Positions 45,439 to 54,573 of a DNA stretch of 64,000 nt are shown here, piece by piece; the first letter of the stretch is position 1, and every line of letters starts with the position of its first letter. Source of the stretch: Komagataeibacter swingsii (lineage in GTDB: Bacteria; Pseudomonadota; Alphaproteobacteria; Acetobacterales; Acetobacteraceae). The DNA is taken from contig NZ_NKUB01000013.1 of assembly GCF_003207895.1 (NCBI RefSeq), positions 1 to 64,000 of the forward strand, read 5' to 3'. Both the position numbers and the translations under genes were made by a program. The notes below the pieces were generated by a model. It saw only the letters and a program-made list of their open reading frames with translations, was not told where the DNA came from and searched no databases.

Positions 45439-45513
45439 GCGGGCGTAGCTCAGGGGTAGAGCACAACCTTGCCAAGGTTGGGGTCGTGGGTTCGAATCCC
45501 ATCGCCCGCTCCA
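45439..45513 (+). tRNA. tRNA-Gly (GCC)
   Basis: Acceptor GCGGGCG (45439-45445) pairs with CGCCCGC, followed by T and an encoded CCA (45511-45513). The anticodon loop TTGCCAA gives GCC (Gly). D-arm GCTC/GAGC and T-arm GTGGG TTCGAAT CCCAT are intact. It precedes a terminator and the accessory region. Confidence 0.96.
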
Positions 45514-45543
45514 GGTTTTTTAAGGAAAATCAATCGGATACGA

Positions 45544-45576
45544 GAAAGCTGCCGCAAGGCGGCTTTCGTCGTTTTT
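45544..45576 (+). terminator. Rho-independent terminator downstream of tRNA-Gly
   Basis: GAAAGCTGCC (45544-45553) pairs with GGCGGCTTTC (45558-45567) around a GCAA tetraloop, with one G-U pair. It is followed by GTCG and T5 (45572-45576). Confidence 0.75.
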
Positions 45577-45584
45577 GGCTGTGG

Positions 45585-46082
45585 CTACCATCCAATTGGG
45601 AAGCAGGAAATTGGAGGGTATGCCGCACTTAGATGGGCTGCCCAAACCGAGAGCGTCGAAGCCGCGTGGTCCAACACTTCGTAGAGGCCGTGTGGATCAG
45701 AGACAATTTTTGCACCAGCGACCGTGCCCGCGCTGTAGAAAAGCCCCTTCACAAACCGATGCGCGGGGTCCTTGGTCCAACGGGGGATCTTTGCAGCGAG
45801 CCTGCGGAAGGCCCCTGCGGCTCTTTCGATGATTGCCGGGTCAGCGGTTACCGCGCGATCCGGTTTGGCCAACTCAGCACGAACCTTCGCCACGCTTCTC
45901 TCGACCGCGACAAGATCAGCGTCACTCGGTTCAAGGCGGAATGCATCCGGCGACCCATTGTGTCCGACCCGGTGATCTTGCCCGCGCCAATAGGTGACTT
46001 GCGCCTCGATACGATCGAGTTGCCGAACAAGCGCTCCGAGGTGTTCTTTCAGTGAAGGCGACACTATCTCATCGTCCCCCAC
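45585..46082 (-). CDS. Hypothetical protein near the tRNA-Gly gene
   Basis: A 165-residue protein, mainly helical and charged, with LGALVRQLDRIEAQVTYWRG, DADLVAVERSVAKVRAELAK and AAHLSAAYPPI. The codon choice is less GC3-biased than in core genes nearby. It is separated by over 600 bp from galE. No family is recognised. Its position between a tRNA and the polysaccharide block suggests accessory DNA. Confidence 0.6.
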   Translation of the reverse strand: MGDDEIVSPSLKEHLGALVRQLDRIEAQVTYWRGQDHRVGHNGSPDAFRLEPSDADLVAVERSVAKVRAELAKPDRAVTADPAIIERAAGAFRRLAAKIPRWTKDPAHRFVKGLFYSAGTVAGAKIVSDPHGLYEVLDHAASTLSVWAAHLSAAYPPISCFPIGW

Positions 46083-46289
46083 TTTCCATGCCCTGCCTAT
46101 ATTTTATCGATGGACGAACATGCGCAAGCAAACAGAAATTCATCGCGCCATCTTCTGAAGTTTTGAGTGACCGCAATTTGAATAGAAAATAATGAGGCGG
46201 ATTATGCTATATTTATATTTACGACTTGGGTTCGTATATTTATTGCTATTTTATAGTTAAATTCGTTGATGGTGTTGTTTTTTCTATTA

Positions 46290-46451
46290 GAGACTGTTTG
46301 AAAAGTCAGCTCATGATAGCGCTTTAAAATTAAAGGAAGTTTTTGGTGAAGCTTTTTGCAAAAGCTTCGAAAGAACGCCCCTTTTTGAAAAAAAGGCAGC
46401 ACCCAAAAACTTTTATTGTTTTTTATCAATTGGTTGTTTTCAAACAGTCTC
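46290..46451. mobile_element. MITE-like element carrying a three-stem repeat (copy 1)
   Basis: A 162-bp element with terminal inverted repeats GAGACTGTTTGAAAA (46290-46304) and TTTTCAAACAGTCTC (46437-46451). It is flanked by direct TTA (46287-46289 and 46452-46454). It carries a three-stem repeat (46337-46412) and no coding capacity. TNA-type 3-bp duplications are typical of several IS5 relatives. The copy at 57156-57318 is nearly identical and in the same orientation. Confidence 0.82.
46337..46412. repeat. Three-stem repeat inside MITE copy 1
   Basis: Perfect outer arms AAGTTTTTGG (46337-46346) and CCAAAAACTT (46403-46412) and a perfect first hairpin. The second hairpin has lost one base (GCCCC for GCCGCC) and has a GGCAGC right arm, so it is weakened. 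This copy is not at a convergent gene junction. Confidence 0.85.
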
Positions 46452-46698
46452 TTAGACAATGAGAGCATTTTTTCAAATCTCTCATTGCCTTGTCGTGAGC
46501 GGAAAAGACACTATTTCCATCAGGCGCAGTTTTGTCCTGCGGCCGTGCCGACGGGGTGTGGAACGGTCTTTCGCATGTTTCATGCCCAGAAACGCTGCTA
46601 TACTCGCTCACAGTGCATGGCACTCTCTACATTAATATTGATTTTAATTAGTAAAAATAATATGTTCCCCGTATCTTTATGTTTTAGGTGGGTTGGAA

Positions 46699-47730
46699 AT
46701 GAAATGTCTTGTCACAGGAGGGGCCGGTTATGTGGGAAGTCACGTTGTAGCTGGTTTATTGGACGCAGGGCATGAGGTTGCTGTCATTGATAATCTCAGC
46801 ACGGGCTATCGTGCGGCCATACCGAATGACATACGTTTTTTCCAATTCGATCTTCTGGATGCTGAAGCCATAAATCAGATTCTCGCAAACGAGAAATGGG
46901 ATGTCGTCCTTCACTTTGCCGCCTTATCCCTTGTTAACGAATCAATGTGTAAGCCGTTTTATTATCTTCGTCAAAATTATATTACAGCCCTTAACCTTAT
47001 AGAAGCATGTGCCATAAATGGCGTAAAGCGATTTGTTTTTTCGTCTACCGCGGCCTTGTTCGGTGGCAAGGAGCGATTTTCACTGATTCCGGATGATGCA
47101 AGGGTTGAAGCCAGTTCCCCTTATGGAGAAAGTAAATTCCTGATTGAACGTGCGCTGGTCTGGGCTGACCAGATATACGGCATGCGAAGTGCATCCTTGC
47201 GTTATTTCAACGCCGCTGGCGCCGACCCACTTGGGCGCCTGGGGGAAGAACATACACCTGAAACGCACCTTATCCCGTTGGCGGTTGATACTGTTCTGGG
47301 TCTTCGTCGGAATCTGAAGATTTTCGGGAATGATTATCCGACACGGGACGGTACGTGCATTCGCGACTATATCCATGTCACGGATCTGGCAGAGGCCCAT
47401 ATACGCGTCATCGAACTGCTCGATCATCGGTCCGTTACTTACAATCTTGGTAACGGTCTTGGTTTTACCAATATGGAAGTCGTTCAGGCTGTTGAACGTG
47501 TAAGCGGCAGGAAGTTACCATGGGATTGGGCACCGCGGCGGAAGGGTGATCCCAGTATGCTCGTGGCTGATTCTACCCTTATACGTTGGGAAACGGGTTG
47601 GTCTCCCCGTTATTCGTCCATTGATGTCATTGTGGAAACGGCGCTTCAGTGGCGAAAAAAGCACCCTCATGGATATGAAAAATTAGTCAATGAGTGCGAC
47701 CTATATAATAGTATCCTTATCAAGGATTAA
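46699..47730 (+). CDS. galE: UDP-glucose 4-epimerase
   Basis: Interconverts UDP-glucose and UDP-galactose with bound NAD, supplying galactose for surface glycans. The 343-residue SDR has the Rossmann motif TGGAGYVGSH at the start. Catalytic Ser lies in FSSTAALFG, YGESK carries Tyr/Lys, and RYFNAAGADP and CIRDYIHVTDLAEAH follow. GC content is lower than in the core genome. AGGTGGG precedes ATG 46699; an in-frame TTG at 46693 is less likely. A remnant of a second galE-like gene is at about 57480-57545. Confidence 0.92.
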   Translation: MKCLVTGGAGYVGSHVVAGLLDAGHEVAVIDNLSTGYRAAIPNDIRFFQFDLLDAEAINQILANEKWDVVLHFAALSLVNESMCKPFYYLRQNYITALNLIEACAINGVKRFVFSSTAALFGGKERFSLIPDDARVEASSPYGESKFLIERALVWADQIYGMRSASLRYFNAAGADPLGRLGEEHTPETHLIPLAVDTVLGLRRNLKIFGNDYPTRDGTCIRDYIHVTDLAEAHIRVIELLDHRSVTYNLGNGLGFTNMEVVQAVERVSGRKLPWDWAPRRKGDPSMLVADSTLIRWETGWSPRYSSIDVIVETALQWRKKHPHGYEKLVNECDLYNSILIKD

Positions 47731-48424
47731 GAGCGCGCTCTTGGGTTCTGCTGGCAAAAAAACGTGATGTCCGGTTTGCGGTGGGAAACCCTGATCCGGG
47801 CAATGGCGGAGCGGGATTGCGCACGGCAGCGGGGTTGCCCGTCCATGCCTCACGCTGCCCATCTGCCGTAGTGCGCGCGATCTCTGGCGGCTGGGGGGCA
47901 ACCCTATTCTGTTTATTCGTCAGGGGAACTTGGAAGCGCAGATGGATCATATCGTAAGTGTCCTGCATATCTGGACCCGGGTATGGATTTTCTGTTTCTA
48001 AAATATCTTTATGTTTTTTCGTCAATGCAGTGACGTACGGTCTATATTTATCCCGTGGTATGGTCTACATATAGGCGACAAGGTCTATAAATTTTCTTGC
48101 ATGACAGCGATTAATTTTTCGTATCTGAAATATATCTATATGAAAACATTATGATTTATTTCGGATTGCAACGATGGTGCATTTTTTTTGCCATTATTCA
48201 GGGCAATATGGCTTGCTGGGCTGTGGGAAAAGAGATGGCGGTCCGCGCCGGACATGGTCGTGCATATCTGCGGAGGCTATGTATGGCCAGACGAAATGTG
48301 ATCTGATAAAAGGTGCCCGGATCAATCCATCTTCTTCATAATTTTAATGGCATGCTGAAAATGTGCGGGTTTCATGACACTTTGATTACCTTTATTCGCC
48401 ATAACCTCTAGTCACGGTGTTACA
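47731..48424. other. Intergenic region, 694 bp, upstream of kpsD
   Basis: The first part (47731-47960) is GC-rich and holds a 101-codon minus-strand frame with no ribosome binding site or family, which I do not accept as a gene. The second part (about 47995-48424) is AT-rich and probably contains the capsule promoter. It includes three GGTCTA direct repeats. The last 80 bp resemble the region upstream of the second kpsD. Confidence 0.5.
48039..48087. promoter_or_regulatory. Three direct GGTCTA repeats upstream of kpsD
   Basis: GGTCTA occurs at 48039-48044, 48062-48067 and 48082-48087 (spacing 23 and 20 bp), each followed by an AT-rich TATA/CATA tract. Spacing near two helical turns could place a regulator on one face. 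No known binding motif is recognised. Confidence 0.3.
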
Positions 48425-49690
48425 TTGACCATTTCCTGTTTTCTGAAAGATTCGGGCCGGCTTCGACGCCGCGTTCGCACAGGGCAGCGTTTTGCTGCGA
48501 TTGGTGGGGCGCTGCTGCTGCTGGCCGGGTGCAATACCCTGCCGGATAGCGGTCCTACGGAAGCACAGGTCAATCATGCCCAGCGCGATCCAAAAAAAAA
48601 TACCGTTGGGTATGGAATTGTTCAGGTTACGCCGGAACTGGTTTCCCAACTGGCGCAGGAAGTGCCACCTGCGCTAGACAGCCTGGATACGGGCAACGTA
48701 CCTACGATCCAAACCAATAACGATACGGTCGGACCGGGCGACGTCCTGCAGGTTTCGATATATGAAATCGGCAGCGCGCTTTTCAGTCCCAGCAGCGCCG
48801 CCATGACGGCGTCCAGCGTCAGTGGGACCAATACACTGCCCAGCCCATCGACCGCATCCAATCTTCCACCCTTGCCCATTGACGGCAACGGCGACCTTGA
48901 TGTTCCTTTTGCCGGACTGATTCACGTGACCGGCATGACCACGGATCAGGTGGCCGAGACGATCCAGGCCCGTCTCAAGACCAAATCCCAGTCGCCTCAG
49001 GTTCTGGTCCGCATATCTTCCGACATTGCCAATTCCGTCATGGTGTACGGGGGAGTACAGCGCCCCAGCCGCATACCCCTTACCCCGAACCGTGAGCGTA
49101 TTCTTGATGTGATCGCCCTTGCGGGTGGGGAGGAACGTCCCAGCGGGGATGAACGCCAGCCCCAGACGGATGAGGATTACGTCGTCCGGTTGACCCGTAA
49201 TGGCCGGATTGCGGAAATGCCACTCAAGGTCATTGAAAACGAACCGACCCAGAATATCCTCATGCAGGCGGGGGACCGGGTGCAACTGACGTTCCAGCCC
49301 CGTACCTACACGGTCTTCGGCGCCAGTGACCACGTGACCCAAACGCATTTCAAGACGCCTACGCTGACAATGGCGGAGGCAATTTCCCGTGTGGGCGGGC
49401 CGGTTGATTCGCGTTCGGACCCCAATGCCGTCTACCTTTTCCGTTTTGAAAATACGGATGTCCTGCGCCGTATGGGCCTGCCGGTCGAGGGGAACGCGCC
49501 AACGGCGCCGATTGTCTATCAACTCGACATGATGAATCCCGCCAATTACTTTCTTGCACAGAAATTTATGATGCGTGACAGAGATCTGATCTATATCGCC
49601 AATTCGTCCAGTAACAAGTTCTACAAATTCTTCGGGCTGATTAGTACCATTATTGCGCCCGGGATTACCGCGGCATGGATGGCCAAATAA
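48425..49690 (+). CDS. kpsD: Outer-membrane polysaccharide export lipoprotein, KpsD/Wza-like (copy 1)
   Basis: A 421-residue protein from TTG 48425. The lipoprotein signal ends LLLLAGC. A polysaccharide-export (PES) domain begins near DTVGPGDVLQVSIYE and includes VPFAGLIHVTGMTTDQVAE. One or two SLBB-type domains follow (around 200-380, GVQRPSRIPLTPNRERILDV). It forms the outer-membrane channel for capsule export with KpsE. It is the first gene of the kpsD-E-T set. A highly similar inverted paralogue lies at 62312-63568. Confidence 0.88.
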   Translation: MTISCFLKDSGRLRRRVRTGQRFAAIGGALLLLAGCNTLPDSGPTEAQVNHAQRDPKKNTVGYGIVQVTPELVSQLAQEVPPALDSLDTGNVPTIQTNNDTVGPGDVLQVSIYEIGSALFSPSSAAMTASSVSGTNTLPSPSTASNLPPLPIDGNGDLDVPFAGLIHVTGMTTDQVAETIQARLKTKSQSPQVLVRISSDIANSVMVYGGVQRPSRIPLTPNRERILDVIALAGGEERPSGDERQPQTDEDYVVRLTRNGRIAEMPLKVIENEPTQNILMQAGDRVQLTFQPRTYTVFGASDHVTQTHFKTPTLTMAEAISRVGGPVDSRSDPNAVYLFRFENTDVLRRMGLPVEGNAPTAPIVYQLDMMNPANYFLAQKFMMRDRDLIYIANSSSNKFYKFFGLISTIIAPGITAAWMAK

Positions 49691-49784
49691 TGGTCAGACT
49701 GAGACGTAGAATGGTATCTGGTGATATGTCTGTTGCCTTCTGTCCTGCCGCCGTTCCTTTCATTTTTTTCTGGAAGCACACTTC

Positions 49785-50957
49785 ATGAGCACCGATGTGC
49801 ATGCCCTTGACGATGGCCAGTACCGTCCTGAAGACGTATCGGTGTTGACGCGCCTGTTCAACTGGGGGCGTGACCATTTTCCCTTTATGATCTGTGTCGC
49901 GGTGCCAACTTTCCTGACGGTACTGTATCTGATTTTCATCGCGACGCCACAATATGTGTCCGAAGCACATTTTGTCGTACGTGGACGATCCGCGCAGTCC
50001 GGCATTTCGCTAAGCAACATCCTGCAGTCAAGCGGCGGAGGAGGTGGTGCGACGTCCGAAAATACGTACGTGGTGCAGGATTACATGCAGTCACGCGACG
50101 CGGCGGAACTGCTGATCAAGCAGAATCATCTGCTGGATGTCTATTCGCGACCGGAGGCAGATTTCCTTGCCCGTTATACACTGTTCGGGATGGGGGAAAA
50201 ATTCGAACATTTTTACAAATATTATAAACGGCACATTATTGTCGAACAGGATTCCGAGACCAGTATTTCCATTCTGACCGTCCGCACATTTCGTGCACAG
50301 GATTCCCAGCAGATTGCCCGTGCGCTTCTGGATGCGGGCGAGAATCTGGTCAATGAAATCAATCGACGCCAGCGTGAAAACCTGATCCATGCGACCTATC
50401 AGGAAGTGCAGTCAGCCGAAACCAAGCTGCGTGACATCAACCAGAAGCTGGCCGACTACCGGAATGCTGTGGCGCTGATTGACCCCATGCGCCAGTCTGT
50501 TCCGATGGTCGGGTATGTGACCAGTTTGGAGAACATGCTGACGTCGACCAACATGCAGCTCAGTCAGTTGCAGATTTCTGCGCCGAATAGCCCGCTGATC
50601 GCCGCCTATCAGCGGCAGGCCGCGATCCTGTCTGAGCAGATCAAGAAGTCATCAGGTCAGATTACCGGTTCCGATGAATCCCTTGTGCCAAAGATTACAG
50701 GATACGAGGACCTGATGCTGCAGCGTGATATTGAGCAGCGCGTGCTGGCAAGTGATGTCGCATCGCTTGAATCCGCGAAGCAGCAGGCGAACCAGCAGAT
50801 GATCTACGTGGATGAAGTGGCGCAGCCCAACATCGCCGACTGGCCGGAATATCCACGTGATACCGTTGTTCTTGCAGTCGTGTTCCTGTCGTGCCTGGGC
50901 CTTTATGTCATGGGCAGGCTGCTTATCGCCAGTGCGCGTGAACGTAATCTTCGTTAA
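49785..50957 (+). CDS. kpsE: Capsule export inner-membrane adaptor, KpsE-like
   Basis: A 390-residue polysaccharide co-polymerase/export protein. There are two transmembrane segments (about 32-54 and 360-380) and a long periplasmic coiled-coil domain between them. EAHFVVRGRSAQSGISL, SILTVRTFRAQDSQQIARAL and NEINRRQRENLIH are typical of KpsE/CtrB/BexC. It bridges the KpsMT transporter to the outer-membrane channel. It lies 94 bp after kpsD. Confidence 0.88.
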   Translation: MSTDVHALDDGQYRPEDVSVLTRLFNWGRDHFPFMICVAVPTFLTVLYLIFIATPQYVSEAHFVVRGRSAQSGISLSNILQSSGGGGGATSENTYVVQDYMQSRDAAELLIKQNHLLDVYSRPEADFLARYTLFGMGEKFEHFYKYYKRHIIVEQDSETSISILTVRTFRAQDSQQIARALLDAGENLVNEINRRQRENLIHATYQEVQSAETKLRDINQKLADYRNAVALIDPMRQSVPMVGYVTSLENMLTSTNMQLSQLQISAPNSPLIAAYQRQAAILSEQIKKSSGQITGSDESLVPKITGYEDLMLQRDIEQRVLASDVASLESAKQQANQQMIYVDEVAQPNIADWPEYPRDTVVLAVVFLSCLGLYVMGRLLIASARERNLR

Positions 50958-51001
50958 TTCTGTCGGTCCGGTGACATGAAGCGTGGGAAAAAAGATCCGT
51001 C

Positions 51002-51649
51002 ATGCTGCGTTGTATAGATATCGTTAAGGACTACCATATTGACAAGGGAACGCGTCGTATCCTGGACCGTGTCAGTTTCCAGATAGAACGGGGGGAAAAG
51101 CTGGGCATTCTGGGGCGCAACGGTGCCGGCAAATCAACGCTTATCAAGATTATCGGGGGGGTGGAGCTTGCAACCTCCGGTCGTATTGAAATGGATATGT
51201 CGGTGTCGTGGCCCCTGGCGTTTGGCGGCGCGTTCCAGGGCAGCCTGAGTGGGTTGGACAACTTACGGTTTATCTGCCGGATCTATAACCTGGACTACAA
51301 GAAAACGCGTAAGTACGTGGATGATTTTTCGGAACTGGGAAAACAGCTTCTGGATCCGGTCAAGACATATTCATCCGGTATGCGCGCGCGCCTGGCTTTT
51401 GCCCTGTCCGTTGTGATCGAGTTTGACTGTTATCTTATCGACGAAGTCATCATGGTCGGTGATGCCCGTTTTTATCAACGTTGCCGGGAGGAACTTTTTG
51501 TGAAGCGGGCGGATCGCGCGTTGATAATTGTTTCCCATGACATGAACTTCATTAAGGAAATATGTGATAGAAGCGCCATCATTCATGATAGGAAATTGAT
51601 CGAATGCAATAACGTGCAAGAGGGGATTGATTTATACTATAGTCTGTAA
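51002..51649 (+). CDS. kpsT: Capsule ABC transporter ATPase, KpsT-like
   Basis: A 215-residue ABC ATPase that powers export of lipid-linked capsule polysaccharide. Walker A GRNGAGKST (about 38-46), an LSGLDNLRFICR region and signature YSSGMRARLAFALS are present. Walker B is CYLIDEVIMVGD and the switch His is in IVSHDMN. The YSSGM signature marks the polysaccharide-export subfamily. Its permease partner kpsM is 9.4 kb away rather than adjacent. Confidence 0.92.
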   Translation: MLRCIDIVKDYHIDKGTRRILDRVSFQIERGEKLGILGRNGAGKSTLIKIIGGVELATSGRIEMDMSVSWPLAFGGAFQGSLSGLDNLRFICRIYNLDYKKTRKYVDDFSELGKQLLDPVKTYSSGMRARLAFALSVVIEFDCYLIDEVIMVGDARFYQRCREELFVKRADRALIIVSHDMNFIKEICDRSAIIHDRKLIECNNVQEGIDLYYSL

Positions 51650-51987
51650 TTGATTTAATTCTGCATGTGGTTGTCTGGTAATGAATGGTCGGATGGTGGT
51701 TGTCGAAACAACCAGGCCCGGCCTTTACACTTTATGTGCATATATTTTATTTTCATTCATGGTGATTTATACAAAATGAACAAAAACAAGCCATAAAAGG
51801 CATCATGCTGGAAATGAGGTACTGTTCTGCTGATGGATGGGGACATTGCCATATGATTTGTCCGTCATTCTCTCTATGATTATACGCTTCTGTAAACTCC
51901 CAGCCCACGTACGCAGGATGTTCCTGATGACTTCGTTGCTCCAAGAGGAATTGGCATGTATGTCAAGCCCGAACAGACTGATGTGTG
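51650..51987. other. Intergenic region between kpsT and kpsS
   Basis: 338 bp, AT-rich in its first half, probably with a promoter for the kpsS group. A small hairpin, GGTTGT-CGA-AACAACC, at about 51696-51711 lacks a T-run. No open frame with support was found. Confidence 0.4.
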
Positions 51988-53286
51988 ATGCCTGATACGT
52001 TCACGCAAAGCGATGTTTCTTCTTCCCGCCGCTTTCTGCTGCTTCAGGGGTTGATGGGTCCTTTTTTCCATGAAATTGGAAAAGCGTTCCGCAAGACGGG
52101 CTATGCAGTTTATAAAATAAATTTCAATGGCGGGGACCAGCTGTTCTGGCGTCTGCCAAACGGCATTGACTTTACCGGCGGCATGGATGAATGGCCGAAA
52201 TTCCTGGTCGATGTCCTGACCCGGTATGGCATTACCGATGTGATGCTGTTTGGTGACTGTCGCCCATTGCATCGCAAGGCGACGGAACTGTGTATCGAAC
52301 GCAACATTCGCGTCTACGTGTTCGAGGAAGGATATATCCGTCCCGACTGGGTCACGCTGGAACTGGATGGGGTCAACGGGCATTCTTCCCTGCCCCGCAA
52401 TCCCGAATGGTACCGGCAGCAGGCGTGCCTGCTGCCCCCGTTGCCCCCGCATGGTCAGGTGCCGTCGTCTTTCCGGCGGCGCGCGCTGGAAGCGGTGGCC
52501 TATAATGCCGCTGATCTGCTGACGCGATGGTATTTCAGGAACTGGCACGATTATCGTCCCTGGCATCCATGGAAGGAAGGTGTCGGCTGGCTCAAGCGTC
52601 TGTACCGGCGCGATGCGGCACAGGTGCGGACCGAACGCATCCTGAAGGAAATCGAGGATGACGGCATTTCCTACATGCTGTTTCCCCTGCAACTGGACGC
52701 GGATGCCCAGATTCGCCTGCATTCGGGTTTTGACGGCATGGAAGGGGCAATCCGGGTTGTGCTCGGTTCCTTTGCCCGGCATGCGCCGAAAGACCTTTTC
52801 CTGCTGGTCAAGGAACATCCCCTGGATAACGGGGTCAAGGACTGGCGGAAGCTGGTCTCGACCATGGCCCGGCAACTTGGTATCGGCAATCGGGTGCGTT
52901 ATCTGGAAACGGGTGACATCGCGCAACTGGTGCGTGTGGCAAAGGGTGTCGTGACCATCAACAGTACCACGGGAACGCTGGCGTTGATCCACAATGTTCC
53001 GGTCATCACGTTGGGACAGGCGATTTACGACATTCCTGATATCACGGATCAGGGATCACTGGATCATTTCTGGGACGCGCCGACCCCTCCTGATCCCGCG
53101 ACATTTGAAGCTTTCCGTCGTGTCCTGATTGATCGTTGTCTGATCGAGGGTGGTTTCTTTTCCCGTCAGGGACTGGCGCTTCTGGTGCAGGGGACGCTCC
53201 GGCGTATCCGGCGCACCTCGCCCGCGCAGGATGGGAAAGTATTTACGATATCGCATCTTGATGTCCCGCTACCGTCCTCCCATTAA
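51988..53286 (+). CDS. kpsS: Capsule Kdo transferase, KpsS-like
   Basis: A 432-residue protein of the capsule polysaccharide biosynthesis family. It shows LLQGLMGPFFHEIGKAFRKT, MLFGDCRPLHRKA, YVFEEGYIRPDWVTLELDG, LLVKEHPLDNG and TINSTTGTLALIHNVPVI. In ABC-dependent capsules KpsS starts the beta-Kdo linker on (lyso)phosphatidylglycerol. ATG 51988 is chosen over GTG 51985. The two glycosyltransferase genes follow closely. Confidence 0.9.
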   Translation: MPDTFTQSDVSSSRRFLLLQGLMGPFFHEIGKAFRKTGYAVYKINFNGGDQLFWRLPNGIDFTGGMDEWPKFLVDVLTRYGITDVMLFGDCRPLHRKATELCIERNIRVYVFEEGYIRPDWVTLELDGVNGHSSLPRNPEWYRQQACLLPPLPPHGQVPSSFRRRALEAVAYNAADLLTRWYFRNWHDYRPWHPWKEGVGWLKRLYRRDAAQVRTERILKEIEDDGISYMLFPLQLDADAQIRLHSGFDGMEGAIRVVLGSFARHAPKDLFLLVKEHPLDNGVKDWRKLVSTMARQLGIGNRVRYLETGDIAQLVRVAKGVVTINSTTGTLALIHNVPVITLGQAIYDIPDITDQGSLDHFWDAPTPPDPATFEAFRRVLIDRCLIEGGFFSRQGLALLVQGTLRRIRRTSPAQDGKVFTISHLDVPLPSSH

Positions 53287-53292
53287 GCCGAT

Positions 53293-54552
53293 ATGCACGC
53301 AATGTCAGGTCAGCCCCATATTTTCATGGACATTTCACGCCTGCTGTCACGGGCGCGGAATCCGATCCCGACGGGGATTGACCGGGTGGAATATGAATAT
53401 GCCCGGTATCTTCTGGCGCATGAAGGGCATCGCCTGACATTCGTGGCCTTTCATCCTGCCGGTCTTATCGCGCAGGTCGGTACGTCGGCCGTCCGTGATT
53501 TTCTGGATGTCATGGGACCCGTGTGGGATGGCGACACGGGACTGCGCGCGCGTCTGCCCCACATGGCGCAGCGCCTGGTGCAGACCGTCCTGCTGTCATG
53601 CTGGACCATGCCGGCGTACAGGGGGGACAGTATCTACCTGCTCGTATCCCACCATCACCTGACCCGACCGCGTGCCATTGCACAGTTTCTGTCCCGTCAC
53701 GGCAGCCTGTTCATGCCGATGGTGCATGACCTCATTCCCATTGAATTTCCGGAATATGCCCGTCCCGGTGAACCGGAGCGGCATGAACGACGCATGGCGA
53801 CTGTTGCCCGGCTTGCCGCGGGCGTTATCGTTCCCGCCCGGGCCGTGGCGCAATCGTTGGCGCCTTATATGCAGGGGCGTCCGGCACAGAAACATGTACA
53901 CGTCGTACCCCATGGATTGCATGTAAGGCTTTCCGGTCAGGGGGCGGGCACCATGCGTTTTCCCGCTGACGGTCGGCCCTATCTTGTATGCCTTGGAACG
54001 ATCGAGCCACGTAAGAACCACCTGCTGTTATTGAATTTATGGCGACAGATGGTGAAGGAAACAGGTTCGCGCAGCAACACGCCGCGCCTGATTCTGGTCG
54101 GGCGGCGCGGCTGGGAAAACGAGAATGTTCTGGACATGCTGGAACGCTGTCCGGCGCTTCGGGACAATGTCCTTGAATATAACGACCTGTCCGACCCCGA
54201 GGTTGTCACCCTGTTGCAGGGATCGGCAGGGCTGCTGTTCCCGTCCTTTGCGGAAGGATTTGGCCTGCCGCTTGCCGAAGCACTCGTGCTTGGTGTGCCG
54301 GTGGCATGCAGCGATATTCCCGTTTTCCACGAAGTGGCAGGCGAGAACGCCATCTATCTCGACCCGACCGATGGTCCGGCATGGCGCGCGGCTATTGAAC
54401 GGCTGTTGAAACAGGAACGCGGCGGCGACACGTCTGCGAAACGTGGCCTGCATCTGAACCTGTTCAACTGGCCGCGCCAGGTGGCGCTGGGGGTGCAGGC
54501 AGCAGACCAGACCGCAGCCTTTTTTCATTCCCGATCTTCCCATGGCCTGTGA
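53293..54552 (+). CDS. Glycosyltransferase, GT4-type (first)
   Basis: A 419-residue GT-B enzyme starting six bases after kpsS. The C-terminal domain has CLGTIEPRKNHLLLLNLWRQ (donor binding), VGRRGW, EYNDLSDPEVVTLLQGSAGL and the E-x7-E motif region FPSFAEGFGLPLAEAL. The N-terminal MDISRLLSRARNPIPTGIDR suggests an acceptor pocket. It should add a sugar, probably to the capsule glycan, from a nucleotide-sugar; donor and linkage are unknown. Confidence 0.86.
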   Translation: MHAMSGQPHIFMDISRLLSRARNPIPTGIDRVEYEYARYLLAHEGHRLTFVAFHPAGLIAQVGTSAVRDFLDVMGPVWDGDTGLRARLPHMAQRLVQTVLLSCWTMPAYRGDSIYLLVSHHHLTRPRAIAQFLSRHGSLFMPMVHDLIPIEFPEYARPGEPERHERRMATVARLAAGVIVPARAVAQSLAPYMQGRPAQKHVHVVPHGLHVRLSGQGAGTMRFPADGRPYLVCLGTIEPRKNHLLLLNLWRQMVKETGSRSNTPRLILVGRRGWENENVLDMLERCPALRDNVLEYNDLSDPEVVTLLQGSAGLLFPSFAEGFGLPLAEALVLGVPVACSDIPVFHEVAGENAIYLDPTDGPAWRAAIERLLKQERGGDTSAKRGLHLNLFNWPRQVALGVQAADQTAAFFHSRSSHGL

Positions 54553-54573
54553 GGATTTTTTGCGGTTTCAGCC

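Noticed and set aside
47720-48025. 101-codon minus-strand frame between galE and kpsD
   Set aside because: No ribosome binding site, no recognised domain, Pro/Arg-rich composition typical of chance frames in GC-rich DNA.
47731-48424. JUMPstart/ops element for RfaH-type control of the capsule operon
   Set aside because: No GGCGGTAG-like sequence found in the leader.
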